A DNA stretch of 64,000 nucleotides, from assembly GCF_002742645.2 (NCBI RefSeq), contig NZ_CP033875.1, forward strand, positions 496,001-560,000. Reading direction: 5' to 3'. The notes beneath the pieces were generated by a model. That model was not told the DNA's origin. It saw only the letters and a list, made by a program, of their open reading frames with translations, and did not search any database. The translations under genes were made by a program, and so were the position numbers. Shown here piece by piece: positions 1-9,186 of this stretch. Position 1 is the first letter of the stretch, and each line of letters begins with the position of its first letter. Source of the stretch: Caulobacter sp. FWC26. Lineage in GTDB: Bacteria > Pseudomonadota > Alphaproteobacteria > Caulobacterales > Caulobacteraceae.

Positions 1-1
1 A

Positions 2-382
2 CTGCTGCGCCGGCCTGGCCTCATGGCCCTCGAGAGCATCGATGGTTACGTGTTCGAGGCCGCCGCGAACCTCCTTCGCGACAAGGTGAAACGGGAACGG
101 ACACGGCCGCTGCTGAGCGCGGTCGACTTGGAACGTATCGACCTGGCTGACGACCTCCCCGACGCGGAGGACGTTGTCGGAGGGCGGCAAAGCCTGGAGC
201 GCATCCAGGTCGCCCTCAAGTCGCTGTCGCCCCGGGCGCGCACCATCGTCATTCTTCGTCGCTTCGAGGACATGAGCCACGCCCAGATCGCCGCCCGGCT
301 GAATATCTCGGTCAGCGCCGTCGAGAAGCATCTTGTGCGGTCGATGGCTGTGCTGCGCAACGCCTTGCGGGAGCAGGGGTGA
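2..382 (+). CDS. ECF sigma factor, FecI type (5' end outside window)
   Basis: This is the C-terminal part of an extracytoplasmic-function RNA polymerase sigma factor. The frame is open to the window edge, so the true start lies upstream; the first ATG at 23 is probably internal. The segment around residues 60-115 is a sigma region 4: 'LSPRARTIVILRRFEDMSH' followed by 'IAARLNISVSAVEKHLVRSM', the helix-turn-helix that reads the -35 element. The pattern of Val-Glu-Lys-His in the recognition helix is typical of FecI-like sigma factors. Its TGA overlaps the ATG of the next gene (TGATG at 380-384), and that gene is a FecR anti-sigma factor followed by a receptor with an STN domain. The set therefore looks like a cell-surface signalling system in which the receptor controls its own transcription. 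Confidence 0.88.
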   Translation: MLRRPGLMALESIDGYVFEAAANLLRDKVKRERTRPLLSAVDLERIDLADDLPDAEDVVGGRQSLERIQVALKSLSPRARTIVILRRFEDMSHAQIAARLNISVSAVEKHLVRSMAVLRNALREQG

Positions 383-1329
383 TGAGGCGTCGCATCGTTG
401 ACGAGGACGAGGCCGCCCGATGGTTCGCCAAGGCCGATCGCGGGCCGCTGGCGGCGGACGACCGCAAAGCGTTCCTTGAATGGCTCGAAGCCCCCGGCAA
501 CGCCGAAGCCTATCAGGAAACCGCCCACGCCTGGTCGTCCCTGAGGGCGGCCAAGGGCGCCGATGGCCTAATGGCGATGCGCGCGGCTGCTTTGCGCGAC
601 GCATCCGGGATCAGCCGTCGGCGCGCGATTTTCGGCTTGGCCGGCGCCGCGACAGCGGCGGGCGGGGGCGGCGTCGCGGTGATGATGGCCAGCGCGGCCG
701 GCGCGACGATCCGCACCAGCGCGGGCGAGCGCCTTACCGCCCCGTTGCCGGACGGATCGAGCGTGACCCTGGCTCCGCTGTCGAGGGTTCGTGTGCAGTA
801 CGACGCCCAGCGTCGGCGCGTGCGGCTCGTTGAGGGGCAGGCCTATTTCGACATGCGCTCGGCCCCCGACCGGCCGTTCCAGGTCGTTGTTGGCGATGAG
901 CACGCCCAAGGCAGCGGCGGGCGTTTCCAAGTGACCAAGCAGGGCGATACGGCGCAGATTCTTATCGAGGACGGAGCGCTCGACGTCGCCGCGGCCGGAC
1001 AGTCCGCGCCGCGAAGACTGACGACCTTCCAAATGGTGTCTGGTCAGGCCGGGCCAAAATCCGTGGCGGCGGCGGATCTCGACGCGCTCACGGCCTGGCG
1101 CGATGGCCGGCTGGTGTTCAACGACACGCCGTTGCCGCAGGTCGCGGCGGCGTTCAATCGCTATTCCAGCGACCAGTTGTCCCTGGCTCCGGGCGCGCGG
1201 TTGAACGACATCCGGATCTCCGGATCGTTCCGCTACGACGGCGCGCGCGAGTTCGCCAACGCCCTGCGCGTGGGCTTTGGCGTGCGCGTCCAGCAGGTCG
1301 ACAGGACGACCTGGGAGATCGCCGAATGA
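382..1329 (+). CDS. fecR: FecR-family anti-sigma factor
   Basis: Single-pass inner-membrane regulator that would hold or activate the upstream sigma factor. The N-terminal 50 residues resemble the DUF4880 cytoplasmic region (ARWF...DRKAFLEWL). A hydrophobic segment follows at about residues 82-105, then a periplasmic FecR domain (about 110-210) and a C-terminal DUF4974-like region ending near 315. ATG 382 is preferred over the GTG at 379 because it overlaps the sigma-factor stop. Known family role: the periplasmic part senses the N-terminal STN domain of a ligand-loaded TonB receptor; the receptor with such a domain is encoded 117 bp downstream. Which signal the system senses cannot be read from the sequence. 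Confidence 0.9.
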   Translation: MRRRIVDEDEAARWFAKADRGPLAADDRKAFLEWLEAPGNAEAYQETAHAWSSLRAAKGADGLMAMRAAALRDASGISRRRAIFGLAGAATAAGGGGVAVMMASAAGATIRTSAGERLTAPLPDGSSVTLAPLSRVRVQYDAQRRRVRLVEGQAYFDMRSAPDRPFQVVVGDEHAQGSGGRFQVTKQGDTAQILIEDGALDVAAAGQSAPRRLTTFQMVSGQAGPKSVAAADLDALTAWRDGRLVFNDTPLPQVAAAFNRYSSDQLSLAPGARLNDIRISGSFRYDGAREFANALRVGFGVRVQQVDRTTWEIAE

Positions 1330-1446
1330 CCGGTTCTGGCGTCCCCGTGCTCGATGAAATTTTCACGACAAGGTGAGGCTTTCGGCGGAGCCGCGGTTCC
1401 TGGGGATGATCGGTCGACGGGGGCCGGATTTGCCTAGGAAAGCACG

Positions 1447-3945
1447 ATGACGAACCGAGTTTCCCACGCCGCTGGTCTTCGGCGCGGCCTGATGGCCTGC
1501 TGCGCCGTGATGGTCCTGAGCGCGGCCGCGCCGGCCCTGGCCCAGGAGCCCGCCGCGCCGTCGGTGGCCTTCACCCTGCCAACCCAACCCCTGGAACTGG
1601 CCCTGCCGGCCTTCGCCAAGCAGGCCGACGTGCAGGTGCTCTATGCGTCGAACCTCGTGAAGGGCAAGCGCGCCAACGCCGTGATCGGCACGCGCCCGCC
1701 CGCCGAGGCGCTGCGCGACCTCCTGGCGGGTTCTGGCCTGAGGGCGACGACTACCGGACCGCGGACATTCCTGATCTCGGTGGAGGAAAATCCGGTCGTC
1801 GCCGAGCTGGAAGAAGTGATTGTCACCGCCCAGAAGCGCTCGGCGCGGATCGAGAACGTCCCGATCGCCGTGACCGTCGTCGAAGGCGGCGACGCCCAGC
1901 GGCGCGGGATCGCCAACGTCGTCGACCTCGTCGATCAGGTCGCCGGCGTCTCGGTGAACTATGCCTTCGGCGGCGTCAACTACGGCCTGATCAGCATCCG
2001 CGGCATCGGCGGCGCCGACGATTACAAGCCCAACGGCAACCCCTCGGTCGCCTTGCATGTCGATGGCGTCTACCAGACCTCGAACGCCTATCTGGGCATG
2101 CCGCTGTTCGACCTCGATCGCATCGAAGTGCTCAAGGGACCGCAAGGCACGCTCTATGGCCGCAACACCACGGCCGGCGTCATCAACGCCATCACCCGCG
2201 GTCCCGGCCAAGTTCTCGAAGGCTCGGGCCGCGTCGAGTACGGCAGCTACGATTTCATTGAGATGGAAGCCTCGGTCGGCGGGCCGGTCAGCGAGAACCT
2301 CGGGGTTCGCCTCGCCGTCCTGGCCCAGAACGGCGGCGGCTTCATGGACGGCGCGGGCGCGGGTCTCTTGGCTGGCTATCGCCCGTCGGTGCGCGGCATG
2401 GTGCAGACCCAGGTGCCGGCGCTGGTCGATCCGGGGCGCCGCAAGGGTTTCGGCGATAAGGACCTCATCGCCGGCCGCGCGACCTTCGACGTCAAGATGG
2501 CCCCGGAAAGCGATCTGGTCGTGAAGCTGTTCGGCAGTCGCGACCGGGGTGACACCCGTCAGTACGACCGGATCTCGCGGGCCCGGGACGCCTCGATCGC
2601 CAACGCCGGCGAGAACAACGACCCGTACGAGTTCTACTCGACCGGCTATCCGACCCAGAGCATCGACATCTATGGCGGCTCGGCGAGCTTCAGCCACAAG
2701 GTCCGCGAGAACCTGAATTTCACCGCCATCGGCGGCTGGCAGGGCAGCAAGCGCTCTGTTAAAGGCAACGGCGACGGCTCGCCCTATCCGGCCTCCTATT
2801 TCGACGCCAACGAGAAGCTCAGCCAGTCATCGCTGGAAATGCGCCTAGCCGACGACACCGGCGGCAAGCTGGATTGGATCGCCGGCGCCTTCTTCGTGAC
2901 CGACGAGGTCAAGTTCGACACCAACTGGATCAGCTACTCGGCGCTGACGACGTACGACAACCTTCACCGCCAGGAACGGGAGAGCTTCGCGCTGTTCGGC
3001 CAGGCCGACTATCGCCTGATCGAGCGCCTGCAGATCTCGGCGGGTCTGCGCTACACGCGCGACAACGCCCACTATGTCGGCCGCAACATCGACCACAATC
3101 CGTGGGGTATCAGCACCTTCACGACGACCTTCGTCACCACCAACCCCTTCTCATGGGACGAAAAGTTCGACGACGACAATGTCTCGGGGCGCCTGACCGT
3201 GAAGTACGATGTCACGCCAGCCCTGAATGTCTTCGTCTCAGCCGGCACCGGCTATCGCGGCGGCGGCTTCGACGGCACCTCGATCTTTACCGTGGCCGAG
3301 ACCAAGCCGTTCGCCTCGGAGACCGTGCGCGCCTACGAGGCGGGCCTGCGCTGGACTACCTCGCGCTTGCGCCTGTCACTGGACGTTTTCGACTACCGCT
3401 TCAGCGAGCTGCAGGCGACGACGCGCCTGGCCAACGACACCAACGGCCGCGCCAATGTCGGCAAGGCTAGCAGCAAGGGTGTCGAGGTGGCGCTCAGCGC
3501 ACAGTTGCTGCGTACCGAGCGCCAGAATCTGACCTTTGACGTCAACGCCGCGTGGCTCGACACCGAAGTCCTGTCGTTCTCCTCCAACCGCGTGGCCGAT
3601 GTGCTGCAGACGGTGGGCGACCCGCTGCCGGGCGCGCCGGATGTATCGGCCACCGCTAGCCTGAACCACAGCATCACGCTGAGGGAAGGCTGGTCGCTGC
3701 GCAGCCGGGTGGGCGTCACCCACCATGGCGAGGAATCCAACCGCCTGAACGCGGCGCCAGGCAACACAGCCAAGGCCTACACCCTGGTCAACGCGCGGGT
3801 GGACTTGGCCACGCCATCGAACTGGACGGTCTATGCCTATGGTCGCAACATCACCGACGAGGTCTATTTCCCGGAGCTGAACGGCGCGGCTCGACTGGTC
3901 GGAGCGCCCGCCACCTACGGGATCGGCGCGCGGCTCGACTTCTGA
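1447..3945 (+). CDS. TonB-dependent receptor with STN signalling domain
   Basis: Outer-membrane active transporter of 832 residues. There is a signal peptide (cleavage near residue 32 after 'APALA'), an STN domain at about 38-115 (LPTQPLELALPAFAKQADVQ), a TonB box 'EEVIVTA' near 122-128, a plug with 'LKGPQGTLYGRNTTAG', and a beta-barrel ending in a C-terminal phenylalanine (ARLDF). The STN domain is the part that contacts FecR in FecA/FpvA-type receptors, which agrees with the upstream sigma/anti-sigma pair. The substrate is not recognisable; the barrel is of the general class seen in alphaproteobacterial receptors. The neighbouring phoD gene leaves open a phosphorus-containing substrate rather than, or together with, an iron chelate. 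Confidence 0.9.
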   Translation: MTNRVSHAAGLRRGLMACCAVMVLSAAAPALAQEPAAPSVAFTLPTQPLELALPAFAKQADVQVLYASNLVKGKRANAVIGTRPPAEALRDLLAGSGLRATTTGPRTFLISVEENPVVAELEEVIVTAQKRSARIENVPIAVTVVEGGDAQRRGIANVVDLVDQVAGVSVNYAFGGVNYGLISIRGIGGADDYKPNGNPSVALHVDGVYQTSNAYLGMPLFDLDRIEVLKGPQGTLYGRNTTAGVINAITRGPGQVLEGSGRVEYGSYDFIEMEASVGGPVSENLGVRLAVLAQNGGGFMDGAGAGLLAGYRPSVRGMVQTQVPALVDPGRRKGFGDKDLIAGRATFDVKMAPESDLVVKLFGSRDRGDTRQYDRISRARDASIANAGENNDPYEFYSTGYPTQSIDIYGGSASFSHKVRENLNFTAIGGWQGSKRSVKGNGDGSPYPASYFDANEKLSQSSLEMRLADDTGGKLDWIAGAFFVTDEVKFDTNWISYSALTTYDNLHRQERESFALFGQADYRLIERLQISAGLRYTRDNAHYVGRNIDHNPWGISTFTTTFVTTNPFSWDEKFDDDNVSGRLTVKYDVTPALNVFVSAGTGYRGGGFDGTSIFTVAETKPFASETVRAYEAGLRWTTSRLRLSLDVFDYRFSELQATTRLANDTNGRANVGKASSKGVEVALSAQLLRTERQNLTFDVNAAWLDTEVLSFSSNRVADVLQTVGDPLPGAPDVSATASLNHSITLREGWSLRSRVGVTHHGEESNRLNAAPGNTAKAYTLVNARVDLATPSNWTVYAYGRNITDEVYFPELNGAARLVGAPATYGIGARLDF

Positions 3946-3951
3946 GCGCGG

Positions 3952-3981
3952 GGCGATCCGGTCCTCTCGGGTCGGATCGCC
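3952..3981 (+). terminator. Intergenic hairpin after the FecA-like receptor
   Basis: A perfect 9-bp stem, GGCGATCCG (3952-3960) and CGGATCGCC (3973-3981), with a 12-nt loop, starts 6 nt after the receptor stop. No T-run follows. It may reduce read-through into phoD or stabilise the receptor mRNA end. Confidence 0.4.
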
Positions 3982-4012
3982 TCCACCTCGTTTCTCCGAC
4001 GGGATTCCAGCG

Positions 4013-5530
4013 ATGTCCCTACTGACGCGCCGCGCGGTGATATCGGCCTCGTCGGGCCTGTTCCTGGCTCGCGCGACGGCGGCGCGGGGACTGGAGATTC
4101 GCCGGGCCGCGCCCGCCGAGCCCTTTGCGATGGGCGTGGCCAGCGGTGATCCGTCGACAGACGGCTTCGTGCTCTGGACCCGCCTTAGCGCAGGCGGCGG
4201 GCCGCTCGACGCCCCGGCCGTTCCTGTCGCCTATGAGGTCGCCGAGGACGAGGCCTTCCGTCGTATCGTACGACGTGGCCGCCGCGCGGCCACGCCGGTC
4301 TTGGGTCATTCGGTTCACGTCGAGCTATCGGGTTTGCGCCCCGGCCGACCTTACTGGTACCGGTTTCACGCCCTGGGCGCGATCAGCCCGGTCGGCCGCA
4401 CCGCCACCGCGCCGGAGCACGCCGAACGCGCGCGGATCGCCGTCAGCTCGTGCCAGCATTTCGAACTGGGCTGGTTCAGCGCCTATCGCGACATGGTCGC
4501 CGCCCAACCCGACCTGATCGTGCAGTTGGGCGACTACATCTACGAGAACAGCTATGCCCAGTTTTCGAAGGTCCGTCGCTTCGATGCGCCCGAGCCCATG
4601 GACCTTGACGGCTATCGTCGCCGGCACGCGGTTTACAAGTCCGATCCCGACCTTCGCGAGGCTCATCGGCAGGTGCCTTGGGTCGTGACCTGGGACGATC
4701 ACGAGGTCGAGAATGACTATGCCGATCAGGCCAACTTGAAGGGGCTGGAACCGGCGATATTCGCGCGTCGGCGGGCCGCCGCCTACCAGGCCTACTTCGA
4801 GCACCTGCCGGTGCGACCCAGCCTGTGGGCTCGTCCTGACCAGCCACGGCTCTATCGGCGCCTCGCATGGGGCGACCTTGTCAGTCTTCCCGTGCTCGAC
4901 GGTCGTCAGTATCGCTCGCCCCAGGCCTGCAATCCGCCCCGCCAGAGCGGGAACCGTCCGCGCCGTGACTGCCCCGCTCTGATCGCGCCAGACCGCACCA
5001 TGCTGGGCGCGGCCCAGGAGCTCTGGCTGGACCGGACGCTGAAGGCCGAGCGCGGGCGCTGGACCCTGCTGGCTCAGCAGACGGTGGTCGCGCCGATCGA
5101 GACGCCCGACGGCGTGATGTCGGATCAGTGGGACGGCTACGCCGCGGCGCGCGACCGCCTTATGCGCAGCATGAGTCGTCCATCGGTGCGCAACGCCGTG
5201 GTCCTAAGCGGCGATATCCATGCCTATATGGTCAATGACCTGCGGATCGGCCAGGCCGATGCGGCGCCCGTGGCGACCGAGCTCGTGACGAGTTGCCTGG
5301 CCGCCAGCCACGCGCCGCCGGCGCGCTATGGCGATGTCCGGACCCGCAATGACCACGTCCGCTTCGCCGACATCGAACGCTCGGGCTACACCTTGATCGA
5401 GGCGAGGCCCCGAAAACTGGACATTGATCTGAGGGCCGTCTCAGATCAGGCAGACCCCAAAGGCGCCACCCAAAGCCTGGCGCGATGCGTGATCGAGGAT
5501 CAGCGCCCAGGCGCGAAATTCGTCGTATGA
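4013..5530 (+). CDS. phoD: PhoD-family alkaline phosphatase/phosphodiesterase
   Basis: Secreted metallophosphatase of 505 residues. The N-terminus has a twin-arginine-like export signal (TRRAVISASSGLFLARATAA). A PhoD N-terminal fibronectin-like domain (about 38-130, 'GVASGDPSTDGFVLWTRL') precedes the metallophosphatase core, in which the motifs 'QLGDYIYE' (near 170), 'WDDHEVENDYA' (near 226) and 'SGDIHAYM' (near 398) are intact. Characterised PhoD enzymes hydrolyse phosphomono- and diesters in the periplasm or outside and use Fe3+ and Ca2+; the metal set here is inferred by family. It lies 67 bp after the STN-domain receptor on the same strand, so co-expression is plausible, although a hairpin separates them. 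No Pho box was identified. Confidence 0.9.
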   Translation: MSLLTRRAVISASSGLFLARATAARGLEIRRAAPAEPFAMGVASGDPSTDGFVLWTRLSAGGGPLDAPAVPVAYEVAEDEAFRRIVRRGRRAATPVLGHSVHVELSGLRPGRPYWYRFHALGAISPVGRTATAPEHAERARIAVSSCQHFELGWFSAYRDMVAAQPDLIVQLGDYIYENSYAQFSKVRRFDAPEPMDLDGYRRRHAVYKSDPDLREAHRQVPWVVTWDDHEVENDYADQANLKGLEPAIFARRRAAAYQAYFEHLPVRPSLWARPDQPRLYRRLAWGDLVSLPVLDGRQYRSPQACNPPRQSGNRPRRDCPALIAPDRTMLGAAQELWLDRTLKAERGRWTLLAQQTVVAPIETPDGVMSDQWDGYAAARDRLMRSMSRPSVRNAVVLSGDIHAYMVNDLRIGQADAAPVATELVTSCLAASHAPPARYGDVRTRNDHVRFADIERSGYTLIEARPRKLDIDLRAVSDQADPKGATQSLARCVIEDQRPGAKFVV

Positions 5531-5691
5531 TCTCCGCCTTGCTCGGCCCTTTTCGTGACCTAAGCGGTGAGGCGCGAATTTTATGTGGCGTAGAGGGCTC
5601 AGGCGGGAGCGCATTGATCTGCCTTAAGCCGCCCCCGTCATTCGCCTGACAAGCAGGAGTATTTGGGTAAGGAGGGGCAGCCAACAGCGTC

Positions 5692-6531
5692 CTACCGGGC
5701 CTCTGATCTCGCTCGCCAGACGGTTGGAGAAGCACCGATCAATCGCCGGAACGCGATCGAGAACTGCGCGGGATTGGCGTAGCCGCAAGCGCAAGCTGTC
5801 CGAGCCACACTCTCGCCGGAGCGCAGCAGGGCCTGAGCGCGAACCATCCGGCGACGCGTGATGTAGGCGTAGGGCGTGCAACCGATGTCCGTCTTGAACG
5901 CACGGGCGAAGCCGCTGATCTCTCGCCCTGCCTGGGCCGCCATGCCGCCGACCGTGATGTCGCTGTCCAGATGGCTCTCGACCCAGTCGAGCACATGGCT
6001 CAAGCGTTCTGGAGAGAGGCGCGGCTGGACGCTACGCACCATGGAGCGGCCGGATAGCTCGTCAAGACGCCTAAGCACCAGCTCCGCGCCGTGCTGGAAG
6101 AAGGCGCTTGATGCGCCGTGCGCCTCGGCTTCGCACCAAAGCGCTCTCATGACGGATGACAGCAGTTCGTCCTCTACCAGTCCAAGCCGCTCGACGGATT
6201 GGAGCGACACGCCCTGGCCAAGCAGCGCTGGATCTAGCGCCAGGCCGAGAGTCGCAACGGCGTCACATCGACTTTCCAGCGGCGCATCCGGCGGCGTCAC
6301 GACGATCTGGCCCGCCCGCCAGGGCCCCTCGATACGCATGTCCCCGCAACGATAGGTCAGGCGCTCGGCGCCTTCGAGGCAAAGGGCCAATCGCAGCAGG
6401 CCACCGCCCTCATAGCGCCCCTCGTGCGCGGGATAGCGGGCTTGGACAAGCACCGCGCCGCCTCCGCTGATGATCCTTCCGTCGGTCGGCGCCGCGCGCC
6501 TGACCTGATCGGCCGCTGAGCTCTCCGACAT
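5692..6531 (-). CDS. AraC-family transcriptional regulator
   Basis: Regulator of 279 residues; the last 95 residues form a double helix-turn-helix of the AraC/XylS type ('ITVGGMAAQAGREISGF', 'ARTACACGYANPAQFSIAF'). The N-terminal 170 residues would be the effector domain and are not assignable to a ligand. The frame is open much further upstream, but ATG 6531 is preferred because upstream codons run through the divergent receptor gene. The gene is divergent from a TonB receptor, and the 126-bp gap holds two direct repeats that look like binding sites for it. Regulators of this arrangement (PchR, AlcR) activate receptor genes when the ferric siderophore is present; that role is inferred. Confidence 0.85.
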   Translation of the reverse strand: MSESSAADQVRRAAPTDGRIISGGGAVLVQARYPAHEGRYEGGGLLRLALCLEGAERLTYRCGDMRIEGPWRAGQIVVTPPDAPLESRCDAVATLGLALDPALLGQGVSLQSVERLGLVEDELLSSVMRALWCEAEAHGASSAFFQHGAELVLRRLDELSGRSMVRSVQPRLSPERLSHVLDWVESHLDSDITVGGMAAQAGREISGFARAFKTDIGCTPYAYITRRRMVRAQALLRSGESVARTACACGYANPAQFSIAFRRLIGASPTVWRARSEAR

Positions 6532-6548
6532 GACGCGCGAAGTTTCCC

Positions 6549-6580
6549 GCTTTGGAGTGAAGGCGTCCGGCTTTGGAGTG
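6549..6580 (+). promoter_or_regulatory. Tandem direct repeats, probable AraC-type operator
   Basis: GCTTTGGAGTG occurs at 6549-6559 and again at 6570-6580, exactly 21 bp apart (two helical turns), in the divergent gap between the AraC gene and the receptor. The second copy sits where the -35 of the promoter at 6591 would be, as in class II AraC activation. Binding is inferred. Confidence 0.6.
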
Positions 6581-6590
6581 GACGCGATGT

Positions 6591-6596
6591 TATAAT
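6591..6596 (+). promoter_or_regulatory. Candidate -10 element of the receptor promoter
   Basis: A perfect TATAAT lies 10 bp after the second direct repeat and 61 bp before the receptor ATG. No good -35 hexamer is present at 17-bp spacing, which fits an activator-dependent promoter. Confidence 0.5.
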
Positions 6597-6657
6597 GTAT
6601 CATTAGAGATCGTGAAAATGGTTCGCAACAGGCGCCTCGGCGCGCCTTGGAGTTTTC

Positions 6658-8847
6658 ATGACGCGCGTTCTTCTCTTGGCCTCGACGGCCGCCGCCTCTC
6701 TTCTGAGCCTCCAGGCCGCCGCCCAGGAAACCCAGCCCCCGGCGACCAAGGACGCAAGTACGGTTGAGGACCTCGTCGTGACGGCGACGCGTCGCGCCAC
6801 GCGACTGCAGGACGCTGACCTGTCGGCCACCGTCCTGGACCGCCAAGCCCTGGACCAAGCGCGTATCCGCGACATTCGTCAGCTGGACGCGGCGGTGGCC
6901 AATGTGCAGTTCAACGAAAGCGGCCAGCTGGGCAGCACCTTCATCAGCATCCGAGGCATCGAGTCCAACCCGTTCATCGTCAATCGCGCGGCCGTCTACA
7001 TCGACGGCGTCCCGTTCCGCGAACTCTCCAACGCGGTTCTGAACCAAGTCGAGAGCATCGAAGTGCTCCGGGGGCCGCAAGCCACGCTCTACGGGGCCAA
7101 CAGCGAGTCCGGCCTGATCGTGATCAACACCCGCGCGCCCACCGCCGCGTTCACGGGTGAAGCGCGCGTGACGGCCAGCGCCTACAAGGGCGGACACGAG
7201 ATCGAGACCGACGGGTTCATCGGCGGCCCGCTGGCCGCAGACGCCCTGACCGGTTCGATGGCCTTCAAGCTTTCCAATGGCGACAGCTTCCTGCGAAACT
7301 TGGCGCCCAACGTCTCGGCCGGAAGCATTCGGGAGGCGTTCGTTCAGGGGCGTCTGCGGTGGCGGCCAAACGATCGCCTGACCGTCAACGCCCTGGCCTA
7401 CGTCCTGGAGACGCGCGCCCCGGGAGTCTTCGACCAGGAATACCTGCCGATGGACACCGCGCTGTACAACAAGTCCTACGCCGCCGCTTTCAACGGCGGC
7501 CGCGCCGTCAGCGACTTCACCTATGTCAACGACGCGCCCAAGCGGACCGACGAGCGCGAAGCCGTCGCGGGGGGCAGCCTACGCTACCGGTTCGACGTCG
7601 GATCTCTGGATGCGGCCCTGTCCTATCGACGTCTCAAGGTCGATGCGCGCGGCTTGGATTTCGATTTCACCGCCCTGCCGACCGCCGCCGGGCAGGACCA
7701 CAAGGACACCGACTTCATCAACGGCGAGGTTCGCTTCAGCTCGCCCGACGACCGCCCCGTCACCTACATGGTAGGCGCTTCGATCTATCGTCAGGACACC
7801 CACCGGTTCCTGGCGACCTTCGTCGGTTCGGGCGGGTTGGATGACTACAATCCCGCCCCGACCCAGCGCGCCCAGGCCCAAGACTGGGGCCTCTTCGCTT
7901 CGGTAGGCTGGACGCCCTCAGCGCTGCCCGCGCTGACCATCAATGGTGGTGTCCGCTTCGATCATGCGCACCGCTCGGCGCGGCAATTGGCCGGAACGCT
8001 CGATCTTGGGCTAGGGGGCGTGCTGACCTACAAGGAGGCCGACCTCGACGCCGATTTCGAGCAGACCCTTCCTCGACTGGGCGCCAGTTACCGCATATCG
8101 CCCGACCTCAGCCTCTACGCCAATGTCGCCAAGGGCTACATTCCGGGCGGCTTCAACCTCTCCGCCGCTCAGGCCGATCTGGGAAGGGACATCCTGCGAT
8201 ACCCCTCCGAAACGATGTGGAGCCGAGAGGCTGGCTTCAAGTGGCGCTCCGCCGATCGCCGGCTGAGGCTGTCGGGCGCGGTGTTCTACATCCGCTCGGA
8301 CAATTGGCAGGAGATCCAGGTGGCGACGAACGCCTCGGGCCAGATCATCTCCTCGGACTATATCGGAGCCGACGCCTCCATCAACAGTAAGGGTTTTGAA
8401 CTCGAGGCGGTCGCTCAGCCGCTGCCGGGCCTGGAACTGACGGCGGCCTGGGGGTACGCCGACGCCCGCTATAGGGATCTGCGGATCGACGCGACCACGA
8501 ACCTCGAAGGCCGGCGCGTGAAACTGACGCCGTCCTATGACGGCTATCTGGCCGCCCGCTACGCGCACCCGAGCGGCTGGTATGTCCGCGCGGAAGCGGC
8601 CCTTACAGGCGAGGAGACCTTGGAGAACACCGGCTCGGCCCGGCAGAAGGCCACTCAGGTCTACGGCCTTCAGGCGGGCTTCGAGACACAGCGCTATGCC
8701 GCGCGGCTGTTCATCGAGAACCTTACGGATGTCCGTCGCCACAGCGGCATGGCGTTCCGCAATCTCGGCTTCGGCAATGATGGAAACTGGTACGCTCCCT
8801 TGGCTCGCGGCCGGCAAGCGGGTCTGGAGCTGACCTCGCAGTTCTGA
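6658..8847 (+). CDS. TonB-dependent receptor, siderophore type
   Basis: Outer-membrane receptor of 729 residues without an STN domain. Signal peptide residues 1-22 (ends 'LQAAAQ'), TonB box 'EDLVVTA' near 36-43, plug with 'VLRGPQATLYGANSESG', and a barrel ending in phenylalanine (LELTSQF). GGAG at 6649-6652 is the ribosome binding site and fixes ATG 6658. The sequence has the flavour of FyuA/FptA-type receptors for phenolate siderophores, but this is an impression only. It is divergent from an AraC regulator and has a TATAAT box downstream of tandem operator-like repeats, so ligand-dependent activation is likely. No Fur-type box was found here, unlike the other receptor operons. Confidence 0.88.
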   Translation: MTRVLLLASTAAASLLSLQAAAQETQPPATKDASTVEDLVVTATRRATRLQDADLSATVLDRQALDQARIRDIRQLDAAVANVQFNESGQLGSTFISIRGIESNPFIVNRAAVYIDGVPFRELSNAVLNQVESIEVLRGPQATLYGANSESGLIVINTRAPTAAFTGEARVTASAYKGGHEIETDGFIGGPLAADALTGSMAFKLSNGDSFLRNLAPNVSAGSIREAFVQGRLRWRPNDRLTVNALAYVLETRAPGVFDQEYLPMDTALYNKSYAAAFNGGRAVSDFTYVNDAPKRTDEREAVAGGSLRYRFDVGSLDAALSYRRLKVDARGLDFDFTALPTAAGQDHKDTDFINGEVRFSSPDDRPVTYMVGASIYRQDTHRFLATFVGSGGLDDYNPAPTQRAQAQDWGLFASVGWTPSALPALTINGGVRFDHAHRSARQLAGTLDLGLGGVLTYKEADLDADFEQTLPRLGASYRISPDLSLYANVAKGYIPGGFNLSAAQADLGRDILRYPSETMWSREAGFKWRSADRRLRLSGAVFYIRSDNWQEIQVATNASGQIISSDYIGADASINSKGFELEAVAQPLPGLELTAAWGYADARYRDLRIDATTNLEGRRVKLTPSYDGYLAARYAHPSGWYVRAEAALTGEETLENTGSARQKATQVYGLQAGFETQRYAARLFIENLTDVRRHSGMAFRNLGFGNDGNWYAPLARGRQAGLELTSQF

Positions 8848-9186
8848 GCGCTAGGCAAGGCGGACATCGTTCCGCCGCGGTGCGTTTCGGAGGAAACATC
8901 GTGCGTGAGCTTGGCGTGGGCGTTAGGCTTCTCGTCAAGCTGCTGGGTAGGCTCAACCGGTCGGTGGTGAGGCGCCTTTCCAATTGATGTCCCCAATGAC
9001 GGGTCCCCGGAGGTGCGCAAGGGACCGCTTCTGGGGCGACCCGGAACGCACCCTTCCAGAGTACTGCGCTCTCGATTTTGCGTTCAGCTTCCGGATGATT
9101 TGGCCAGGACGGTCCGGGTCTGCGGCGGGCACCGGGATATCGGGCGGGCAAGGTCCCCGGCGCGTCGACCGAGGTCCCAACGCCAT
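8848..9186. other. Intergenic stretch, 339 bp, no gene recognised
   Basis: This lies between the convergent ends of the receptor and fur. Both strands have open frames of about 77 codons (for example 8953-9186 minus, 8984-9217 plus), but neither has family-like sequence, a ribosome binding site or coding-like composition. No convincing terminator with a T-run was seen. Confidence 0.5.

Noticed and set aside
1363..2697. 444-codon open frame on the minus strand opposite the FecA-like receptor
   Set aside because: Antisense shadow of a high-GC gene; the receptor frame carries clear motifs, while this one is low-complexity Arg/Gly/Ala/Asp text without domains.
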